Of a DNA stretch of 64,000 nt, positions 11,625 through 18,467 are shown piece by piece. The notes under the pieces are model-generated. The model had not been told where the DNA came from, ran no database searches, and saw only the letters and a program-made list of their open reading frames with translations. The DNA lies in contig NZ_JACHCI010000020.1 in the NCBI RefSeq assembly GCF_014200675.1, forward strand, positions 50,840 to 114,839, read 5' to 3'. The position numbers were made by a program, and so were the translations under genes. This DNA is from Janthinobacterium saanense. GTDB lineage: Bacteria > Pseudomonadota > Gammaproteobacteria > Burkholderiales > Burkholderiaceae_D. The first letter of the stretch is position 1; each line of letters begins with the position of its first letter.

Positions 11625-11666
11625 CCGCGATGCAAGACCTGCTGGTCTTGACGCGGTGTTTTTTTA
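11625..11666 (+). terminator. Rho-independent terminator after def
   Basis: CCGCG-ATG-CAAGACC pairs with GGTCTTG-A-CGCGG around a TGCT loop and is followed by a run of Ts (11659-11665). It ends the galU-def transcript. Confidence 0.8.
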
Positions 11667-11991
11667 TCTTCGCAACTTCCTTGCATTACATCTGCATCCA
11701 TAGCAGCTTTTTCACCTGCTTCCCATACCCCTGAGTCTCCTGAGTCTCCTGACAAGGGGCGTCACACATTCGCGAGGCGTGCAACCTTTCCGACAGGAAA
11801 GGTCGTTTCCATCGTCGCTACGAAGACTTGCCCGTTTGCCAGTTCCGCCGGATTTTTTGTTACATCAGTCTGCTTAACGCTGCAAGGAAGGAAAAAATAG
11901 GGTACAGTTCGATCGTCATATTCATATATATGTTTAGTTGATTATATGACTTGCCGCCAAGCTGTTATCCTTTCTATCTCATGAGAGTTTT
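11667..11991. other. Non-coding interval before the dehydrogenase operon
   Basis: About 325 bp with no supportable gene. It holds a tandem 9-bp repeat CTGAGTCTC (11731-11739 and 11740-11748), a short hairpin (ACCTTTCC at 11784-11791 with GGAAAGGT at 11796-11803), and an AT-rich stretch at about 11895-11950 that is the likely promoter zone of the downstream operon. No clear -35/-10 pair was chosen. Confidence 0.5.
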
Positions 11992-12726
11992 ATGTCGATT
12001 CCGAATACGCCAAACACCCGCCGCTCCTTCCTGGGCAAGGCGCTGTGGCTGGTTCCGCTGGCAAGCCTGCAAGCTTGCGACTTGCCCAGTGGTACGGCTG
12101 CCAGTCCGGAAGGCCGTGCCGGCCCCCCTGGTCCCACTGGGGCCAATTATGTTCCCGTATTCCTGAGCAAGTCCGAATGGGCTTTTGTGGCAGCCATGAG
12201 CGATCGCCTGATTCCGTCCGACGCGATGGGGCCGGGTGCGGTCGAGGCCGGGGTGCCTGAGTTTGTCGACCGGCAAATGGAGACGCCCTATGCGCATGGT
12301 GCGCTGTGGTATATGCAGGGGCCGTTCATGGCGGCGGCGCCGGAGATGGGATATCAGCTCAAGCTGGTGCCGCGCGATATCGTGCGGCTGGGGATTGCTG
12401 CGGCCAACGATGCGTGCCAGCGCCAGTTCAAGAAACATTTCGCCGAACTCGATCACACGCGGCAAGAGGCATTCATGCGCGCCTTGCAACAGGGCGAGCT
12501 TGCACTGGCCGATGTGCCGGCCAAGCTCTTTTTCGGCTTCATGCTGCAAATTACCCGGGAAGGCTTTTTCAGCGATCCCATCCATGGCGGCAACCGCAAT
12601 ATGGTCGGCTGGAAGTTGCTGGGTTTCCCAGGCGCACGTGCCGATTTCATGGATTTCGCCAATCAGAATGGCGCGAAATACCCTATGCCGCCGGTATCGA
12701 TCGGCGATGCCAATCCTAAAGCCTGA
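11992..12726 (+). CDS. Gluconate 2-dehydrogenase-type subunit 3 (small subunit)
   Basis: A 244-residue exported protein. The N-terminus has a twin-arginine signal (TRRSFLGKALWLVPLAS, residues 9-25) ending in LQAC, so Cys29 could be lipidated. Residues 41-52 (GRAGPPGPTGAN) form a four-triplet collagen-like Gly-X-Y stretch before the conserved domain (FLSKSEWAFVAAMSDRLIPSD, and HGGNRNMVGWKLLGFPG). This matches the gamma subunit of membrane FAD-dependent gluconate/glucose dehydrogenases, which is needed for folding and TAT co-export of the FAD subunit. It is first in a four-gene operon, 19 nt before the FAD subunit. Confidence 0.9.
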   Translation: MSIPNTPNTRRSFLGKALWLVPLASLQACDLPSGTAASPEGRAGPPGPTGANYVPVFLSKSEWAFVAAMSDRLIPSDAMGPGAVEAGVPEFVDRQMETPYAHGALWYMQGPFMAAAPEMGYQLKLVPRDIVRLGIAAANDACQRQFKKHFAELDHTRQEAFMRALQQGELALADVPAKLFFGFMLQITREGFFSDPIHGGNRNMVGWKLLGFPGARADFMDFANQNGAKYPMPPVSIGDANPKA

Positions 12727-12745
12727 GGGCAATGTAGAGAACACC

Positions 12746-14524
12746 ATGGCAGAGATTAAGATGCAACATACCGATGTCGTGATCGTCGGTTTTGGCTGGA
12801 CGGGGGCCATCATGGCCAAGGAATTGAGCGATGCCGGCCTGCGTGTGGTCGCGCTTGAACGGGGCGTGAACCGCGATTTGAGCACCGATGACCTGTACCC
12901 GGGCGTGATCGATGAGCTGACCTATGGCACGCGCGGCAAGCTGTTTCAAAACCTGAGCCGCGAGACGGTCACCATTCGCCATGCCGCCAATGGCACTGCC
13001 GTGCCGTACCGGCAACTGCATGCCTTTCTGCCCGGCGACGGCGTGGGCGGTGCCGGCTTGCACTGGGGCGGCGTGCATTTCCGGGTGTCGCCGGACGAAC
13101 TGCGCATACGCAGCCATTACACTGAGCGCTATGGCAAGAAGTTCATCCCCGAAGGGATGACGGCGCAGGATTTCGGCATCACTTACGACGAGCTCGAACC
13201 GTATTTCGACTTTGCCGAAAAGGTGTTCGGCACCTCCGGCGTGGCCTATACGGTCAAGGGCAAGGTGGTCGGCAAGGGCAATGTGTTTGCGCCCGACCGC
13301 TCCCATGATTTCCCGCTGCCGCCGATGCCGGAGATGTACACCGGCGCGATGTTCCGCAAGGCGGCTTCCGATCTCGGTTTTCACCCGTATCCGATTCCTT
13401 CGGCCGATGCCGGCGGACCCTATACCAATCCCTACGGCGCCCAGATGGGGCCGTGCAATTTATGTGGCTTTTGCAGCGGTTATGTCTGCTACAACTCGTC
13501 CCGGGCGACACCCAACCTGAATATCTTGCCAGCCTTGAAGCTGCAGCCGCTGTTTGAACTGCGCACCCGCTCCACTGTGCAAAAAATTAATCTCGACAGC
13601 ACCCGCAGCAAGGCCACCGGCGTCACCTATATTGATGCGTCCGGGCGCAGCGTCGAGCAGACCGCCGACATGGTACTGGTGTGTAGTTTTGCCTACAATA
13701 ATGTGCGCTTGCTGCTGCTGTCGGAAATAGGCCAGCCTTACGATCCGGTCAGCGGCACTGGCGTGGTCGGCAAGAATTTTACGTACCAGAACGTGGCGAA
13801 GATCAATCTGCAGCTCGACCAGGAACGCTACACCAATTCCTTCATCGGTTCCGACGGCGCCGGCGTGGCAATCGACGACTTTAATGCCGACCATTTCGAT
13901 CACGGACCGCTAGGTTTTGTTGGCGGTTCGGCCATCTGGTCTGCGCATGGCGGTAACAAGCCGATCGCGGCGCAGCCGATACGGCACGGTGCGCCACAAT
14001 GGGGCAGCGGGTGGAAAAAAGAGCTCAAGCAGTCGTACCTGCACTCGACCGCAGTGGCGCTGCAGGGTTCCTGCATGGCTTACCGCGATTGCTATCTCGA
14101 CCTCGATCCGACTTACCGTGACGTCAACGGTCTACCGCTGCTGCGCATGACCTTCGACTGGAAGGATAACGATACCCGCATGATGGCCTATGTTGGTGAG
14201 CAGGCAATGAAAATTGCCAGGGCGCTTGAGCCGGTAGAAATATCCTCCGGGCTACGCAAGCCGGGCGCCCATTTCGATACGCGCACTTACCAGACCACGC
14301 ACCTGAACGGCGGCGCCATCATGGGCAGCGATCCCTCGACCAGCGTGGTCAACAAGTATTTGCAGGTGTGGCAGGTGCCGAACCTGTTTGTGCATGGTGC
14401 GTCGGCGTTCCCCAATGGCCTGGCGTACAACCCTACAGGCCTGGTGGCGGCGCTGACTTACTACTCGGCAGCGGCGATCAAGGCCCACTACCTGAAGTCG
14501 CCCCATCAGTTGATTGCGGGCTAA
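12746..14524 (+). CDS. GMC-type FAD-dependent sugar/sugar-acid dehydrogenase, catalytic subunit
   Basis: A 592-residue GMC oxidoreductase. The FAD-binding VIVGFGWTGAIMAKEL is near the N-terminus, the GDGVGGAGLHWGG loop follows, and the C-terminus has HLNGGAIMG and NPTGLVAALTYYSA with the family His/Asn region. A cysteine cluster CNLCGFCSGYVC (Cys237, 240, 243, 248) resembles the 3Fe-4S-binding region known in Burkholderia FAD-glucose dehydrogenase. It has no signal of its own and presumably rides with the TAT-exported small subunit. It oxidises a sugar or sugar acid in the periplasm and passes electrons to the downstream cytochrome c; the substrate (gluconate, glucose, 2-ketogluconate or a polyol) cannot be fixed. 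A much longer upstream opening overlaps the previous gene and is rejected. Confidence 0.9.
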   Translation: MAEIKMQHTDVVIVGFGWTGAIMAKELSDAGLRVVALERGVNRDLSTDDLYPGVIDELTYGTRGKLFQNLSRETVTIRHAANGTAVPYRQLHAFLPGDGVGGAGLHWGGVHFRVSPDELRIRSHYTERYGKKFIPEGMTAQDFGITYDELEPYFDFAEKVFGTSGVAYTVKGKVVGKGNVFAPDRSHDFPLPPMPEMYTGAMFRKAASDLGFHPYPIPSADAGGPYTNPYGAQMGPCNLCGFCSGYVCYNSSRATPNLNILPALKLQPLFELRTRSTVQKINLDSTRSKATGVTYIDASGRSVEQTADMVLVCSFAYNNVRLLLLSEIGQPYDPVSGTGVVGKNFTYQNVAKINLQLDQERYTNSFIGSDGAGVAIDDFNADHFDHGPLGFVGGSAIWSAHGGNKPIAAQPIRHGAPQWGSGWKKELKQSYLHSTAVALQGSCMAYRDCYLDLDPTYRDVNGLPLLRMTFDWKDNDTRMMAYVGEQAMKIARALEPVEISSGLRKPGAHFDTRTYQTTHLNGGAIMGSDPSTSVVNKYLQVWQVPNLFVHGASAFPNGLAYNPTGLVAALTYYSAAAIKAHYLKSPHQLIAG

Positions 14525-14542
14525 ACCATCACACGGATTCCC

Positions 14543-15853
14543 ATGATGAAAATGCCATTAATGTCCAGTTTGCTTGCAGCCTGTCTTGGCCTGCTTGCGC
14601 TGCCGGGTGCTGCTATCGCGCAACCGTCTGCCGACCTGATACAGCACGGCGCCTATCTGGCCAAGGCGGCCGACTGCATTGCCTGCCATACGGTGTCTGG
14701 CGGCCAGCCCTTTGCCGGCGGCCTGAAGATGGGCACGCCGATAGGCGATATTTACTCCAGTAACATTACACCGGACCGCGCGCATGGTATCGGCAAGTAT
14801 TCCTATGCCGATTTTGAGCGCGCCGTGCGCCATGGCGTCACGCCATCGGGCCAGACGCTGTACCCGGCCATGCCGTATCCATCCTACGCCCGCGTCAGCG
14901 ACCAGGATATGCAGGCGCTGTACGCGTATTTCATGCACGGCGTGCCAGCGGTTGCGCAAGCCAACAAGCCGGTGGACATCATCTGGCCGCTGTCCATGCG
15001 CTGGCCGTTGACGGTGTGGCGCAAGATGTTCGTCGCCGACTATCAGGCGCCTGCCGTTGCGCCGTCAGACCAGCAGCTGCTGAAACGCGGCGCCTACCTG
15101 GCAGAAGGCCTGGGGCACTGCGGCGCCTGCCACACGGCGCGTCATGTGACGATGGAGGAGAAGGCGATGAGCAATGCCGATCCCCGTTTCCTGGCCGGCG
15201 CGGCGCCGCTCGACGGCTGGGTCGCCAGCAACTTGCGCGGCGACCACCGCGATGGCCTGGGCAGTTGGTCGCTGGACGACTTGATGGCCTTCCTGCGTAA
15301 CGGACGCAACCGCCACGCTTCGGCGTTTGGAGGGATGGCCGAGGTGGTGGCCAACAGTACCCAGCACTTGAATGATAGGGATTTGCTGGCCCTGGCGACC
15401 TATTTGAAATCGCTGGCGCCTACCGATCCGGCCAGCAAGCCGCACCTTGATGATGCGGCCGCCACCCTGGCCTTGCGGGCCGGCGATCTTCGCCAGCCCG
15501 GCGCGCAAGTGTATGTCAACCGCTGCGCTGGCTGTCATCGCAGCGACGGCGCAGGCTATGTGCGCGTGTTTCCTGCGCTGGCGGGCAATCCGGTGGTACA
15601 GAGCAAGGATGCGACATCGATAGTGCATCTGGTGCTGATGGGCGCGAGCGTGCCGGCAACCGCCAGCTCGCCGTCGACCTTGACGATGCCGGGTTTCAGC
15701 GCTTCGCTGAACAACCAGGATGTGGCCGAGGTGGTCAACTTCGTGCGCAATAGCTGGGGCAACCAGGCGCCGCGCATCAGTGCTTCCGATGTTGCCCGCG
15801 AGCGTAAAAAGCCTTACAAGCAGCCGCCGGTGGTATCTTCGGCGCAGCGCTAA
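14543..15853 (+). CDS. Triheme cytochrome c subunit of the dehydrogenase
   Basis: A 436-residue periplasmic cytochrome c with a Sec signal (cleavage near AIAQPSA) and three CxxCH heme sites: CIACH at residues 45-49, CGACH at 193-197 and CAGCH at 328-332. Candidate axial Met residues follow each domain. This is the electron-transfer subunit of gluconate/alcohol dehydrogenase-type complexes, delivering electrons from the FAD/Fe-S subunit to ubiquinone. It sits 18 nt after the catalytic subunit and 21 nt before the solute-binding protein gene. Confidence 0.93.
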   Translation: MMKMPLMSSLLAACLGLLALPGAAIAQPSADLIQHGAYLAKAADCIACHTVSGGQPFAGGLKMGTPIGDIYSSNITPDRAHGIGKYSYADFERAVRHGVTPSGQTLYPAMPYPSYARVSDQDMQALYAYFMHGVPAVAQANKPVDIIWPLSMRWPLTVWRKMFVADYQAPAVAPSDQQLLKRGAYLAEGLGHCGACHTARHVTMEEKAMSNADPRFLAGAAPLDGWVASNLRGDHRDGLGSWSLDDLMAFLRNGRNRHASAFGGMAEVVANSTQHLNDRDLLALATYLKSLAPTDPASKPHLDDAAATLALRAGDLRQPGAQVYVNRCAGCHRSDGAGYVRVFPALAGNPVVQSKDATSIVHLVLMGASVPATASSPSTLTMPGFSASLNNQDVAEVVNFVRNSWGNQAPRISASDVARERKKPYKQPPVVSSAQR

Positions 15854-15874
15854 GATGTTTTCAAGGAGATTGCT

Positions 15875-16729
15875 GTGTTAAATCGTCGTCACTTTATTGG
15901 TACCTTGCTCAGTAGCAGCGGCCTGGTCTTTGCTGGCGGCATGGCCGCACAAGGCGCGCATGCGGCGCCGCAGCCGGCCGTTGCCGTCCCGCCGGCTATC
16001 CGCGCTGCCTTCTTGCCAACTGGAAAACTGCGCGCTTCCATCAACCTGGGTAATCCCATTCTGGCGCAGGCTGGCCCGGAGGGGCGTCCGGTCGGCGTTT
16101 CAGTCGATCTGGCGCAGGCGTTCGCCACGCTGCTGGGGGCTGAACTGGAACTTGTCGTGGTCCAGGCCGCCGGCAAGTCGGTCGAGGGCGTGCTGGCCGA
16201 ACGCGCTGATATCGGCTTTTTCGCGGTCGATCCGCTGCGCGGGGCAGGCATCGCGTTTACCGCGCCGTATGTCGATATCGAAGGGTTTTACCTGGTCAGG
16301 AAGGACTCGCCGATCACCAGCAATGCGCAGGTGGATGTGTTGCAAAATCGGGTGGTGGTGGGCAAGGGCAGCGCCTACGACCTGTTCCTGACGCGCACCT
16401 TGCAGCGCGCCACGCTGCTGCGCAGCGCCACCTCGCCAACGGTGGTGGCAACTTTTTTGCGCGATGGCGCCGAGGTGGCCGCTGGCGTCAGGCAGCAGTT
16501 GCAGGCCGATGCGGCAAAACATCACGGCCTGCGTTTGCTCGATCAGCGTTTTATGGTGATTGAACAGGCGATGGGCCTGCCAAAAAGCCGTGGCCAGGAA
16601 GCCGCCGATTTCCTCGCGGCTTTCGTCGAGCGCATGAAGGCCAGTGGTTTTGTCGCACAGGCGCTGCAGCGGCATCATATTCAGGGGGCCATTGTGGCGG
16701 CGCCTGCCGCTGCCGCTGCCGCTGCTTAG
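15875..16729 (+). CDS. Periplasmic solute-binding protein, family 3-like, orphan
   Basis: A 284-residue exported protein with an RRHFIG-type N-terminal signal and the bacterial family 3 solute-binding pattern (LRASINLGNPILAQ, GVSVDLAQAFATLLGAELE, ADIGFFAVDPLRGAGIAFT, PYVDIEGFYLVRKDS). It starts at GTG 15875 with AAGGAG six nt upstream. The C-terminus is alanine-rich. No permease or ATPase is adjacent, and it is the last gene of the dehydrogenase operon, so a role as an accessory of the dehydrogenase (compare MxaJ/XoxJ beside PQQ dehydrogenases) is at least as likely as transport. The stop overlaps the convergent ycgR stop by 4 nt. Confidence 0.85.
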   Translation: MLNRRHFIGTLLSSSGLVFAGGMAAQGAHAAPQPAVAVPPAIRAAFLPTGKLRASINLGNPILAQAGPEGRPVGVSVDLAQAFATLLGAELELVVVQAAGKSVEGVLAERADIGFFAVDPLRGAGIAFTAPYVDIEGFYLVRKDSPITSNAQVDVLQNRVVVGKGSAYDLFLTRTLQRATLLRSATSPTVVATFLRDGAEVAAGVRQQLQADAAKHHGLRLLDQRFMVIEQAMGLPKSRGQEAADFLAAFVERMKASGFVAQALQRHHIQGAIVAAPAAAAAAA

Positions 16730-17490
16730 CGTACCTTGCGGCTGCTGCCCAGCTGATCGAGCAGCACTTTCAATTCGTCCTGCATGGCTTCCGTCAGGTT
16801 CAGGAAGCGGCAGCCGATCTGCACTTGTTCGCCCAAGAGGAAGGAGCGGAAGGTACGCGACAAGCGGATTTCCAGGTCGGCGATCATGACCTTGCTGGGA
16901 CCCAGTTCCAGGCGCACGCGCAACAGCTTGCGTCCCACGTACAGGCCCACGGTATCGCGCGGATGGGCGCGCATGCCGATGCCGCCAGCCGAGAAATCAT
17001 ACAGCTGCAATTCATAAGGACGTCCCTCGAGCACGAAAGCGGCGAGGTAATACACGCCCAGCGGTGTTTCCAGGCGGGTTGATTCGCGTCGTTCCAGCAC
17101 CAGGCAATGGCTGGGGAAGTTGACCTGGTAGACATGCGGCCGCTCGGGATGGGCTTCCCATTCGCCATTGATGGTGAATTGCAGCTTCGCATTGTGCACC
17201 CACGAAACAAAGGTGGCGCTGCCGTCGGGCAGGGTCGTGCCTTCATTGAGTTCGAGTATGAATTGCGGCAAGTCGTCATCGACCGACAATACACGCGCCA
17301 TCAGCACATCGTCGCCACCGTTCGGGTAGATCGAAATGGCGTCGCCATTGTCAGCCAGGCTGCACAGGGTTTCGCCGATATCCCACGGGTCGCTCATGTG
17401 GTGCGGCTTGGTGCCTGGCGCCATGGGCTCGGCTATGTCGGCCAGGCTGGGCGCACCTTTGCGCAGGGGATTGGGAATGGGATCGTTCAC
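16726..17490 (-). CDS. ycgR: YcgR-type flagellar brake protein (PilZ domain)
   Basis: A 254-residue protein with an N-terminal YcgR domain (to about residue 120) and a C-terminal PilZ domain carrying RRESTR (the RxxxR c-di-GMP-binding motif) and DFSAGGIGM (the D/NxSxxG motif). YcgR slows flagellar motors when c-di-GMP is high. The start is GTG 17490; alternatives further in would truncate the YcgR domain. No flagellar genes are nearby. It is convergent with and overlaps the solute-binding protein gene, leaving no room for a conventional terminator. Confidence 0.88.
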   Translation of the reverse strand: MNDPIPNPLRKGAPSLADIAEPMAPGTKPHHMSDPWDIGETLCSLADNGDAISIYPNGGDDVLMARVLSVDDDLPQFILELNEGTTLPDGSATFVSWVHNAKLQFTINGEWEAHPERPHVYQVNFPSHCLVLERRESTRLETPLGVYYLAAFVLEGRPYELQLYDFSAGGIGMRAHPRDTVGLYVGRKLLRVRLELGPSKVMIADLEIRLSRTFRSFLLGEQVQIGCRFLNLTEAMQDELKVLLDQLGSSRKVR

Positions 17491-17659
17491 GACAGCTTAT
17501 CTCTTATGTTCTGATGGGCAATAGTGTATAGGCTTAAGGCAAGATATGCTAATCAAATCACAATGATTGCTTTTCTTGCAGCAATTTTTCGGAATGCGCC
17601 GTACCGGCTGATATACGCAGCGCTTTGCTCTGCGTAACTCTTTGCCGTGTTTTATCGGA

Positions 17660-18409
17660 TTAAAATTGCTCGTCCGCGCTCAGGTAGCGCCATTGACCCA
17701 CGGGCAAGTCGCCCAGCTTGACCTTGCCGATGCGCACGCGTTTCAAGCCCAGCACTTTCAAGCCGACGGCTTCGCACATGCGGCGGATCTGGCGTTTCTT
17801 GCCTTCGCGCAAAGTAAAGCTCAGCTGGTCTTCGTTTTGCCAGCGCACCTTGGCGGGCAACAGTGGCTTGCCGTCCAGCCACAAGCCATGGTTGAGTTTG
17901 CGCAAATCGCTGTCGGGCAGGGTGCCGCCCTTGGTGTATTGCACGCGTACCAGGTATTCCTTGTCGATATCGGTGTCGTGGCCGATCAGCTGCTTGGCCA
18001 CCCGGCCGTCTTGCGTCAGCACCAGCAAGCCGACCGAATCGATGTCCAGGCGGCCGGCCGCCACCAGGCTGCGCAATTGCGTGGGGTGGAATTGCTCGGG
18101 GCTGCGGTCTTCCGCCCAGCGGTTCTCTGCCTTGATCAGCGCCACGGCTGGCGTGTAGCCATCTTCGGCCTGGCCGCTGACATAGCCGACCGGTTTATTG
18201 ATCAGGACGGTAACGCGTTTGGACTGTTCGGCGGCGGCCTGGCGTTCCACGGTAACGCGCTGGCTGGGGAAGACTTTGCTGCCCAGTTCGGACACCACTT
18301 TGCCGTCCACGCGGACCCAGCCGCGCGCGATCCATTCATCGGCTTCGCGGCGGGAGCACAGGCCCAGTTCGGACATGCGTTTGGACAGGCGTAATAATTC
18401 TTCGGTCAT
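17660..18409 (-). CDS. rluF: 23S rRNA pseudouridine synthase, RsuA/RluF family
   Basis: A 249-residue protein with an N-terminal S4 RNA-binding domain (RLSKRMSELGLCSRREADEW), then a pseudouridine synthase domain with GRLDIDSVGLLVLTQDG (catalytic Asp in GRLD), KEYLVRV and REGKKRQIRRMCEAVGLKV. The C-terminus (LPVGQWRYLSADE) matches RluF more closely than RsuA or RluB, but the exact uridine modified is inferred. The start at ATG 18409 places the S4 domain at the N-terminus; an opening upstream to 18541 runs into glnD and is not used. Confidence 0.85.
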   Translation of the reverse strand: MTEELLRLSKRMSELGLCSRREADEWIARGWVRVDGKVVSELGSKVFPSQRVTVERQAAAEQSKRVTVLINKPVGYVSGQAEDGYTPAVALIKAENRWAEDRSPEQFHPTQLRSLVAAGRLDIDSVGLLVLTQDGRVAKQLIGHDTDIDKEYLVRVQYTKGGTLPDSDLRKLNHGLWLDGKPLLPAKVRWQNEDQLSFTLREGKKRQIRRMCEAVGLKVLGLKRVRIGKVKLGDLPVGQWRYLSADEQF

Positions 18410-18467
18410 GGTGTGTGTTTCAGTGTCGGTAAGAGTGGCGATGCGCTTGGTTTGAACAGTGAATACT

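Noticed and set aside
11731..11753. Tandem CTGAGTCTC repeat as a start of a CRISPR or satellite array
   Set aside because: There are only two 9-bp copies with no spacers; it is too short to be an array.
12236..12745. 170-residue N-terminal extension of the FAD subunit
   Set aside because: It overlaps the small-subunit gene in another frame and is Arg/Ser-rich; the conserved FAD-binding N-terminus begins at ATG 12746.
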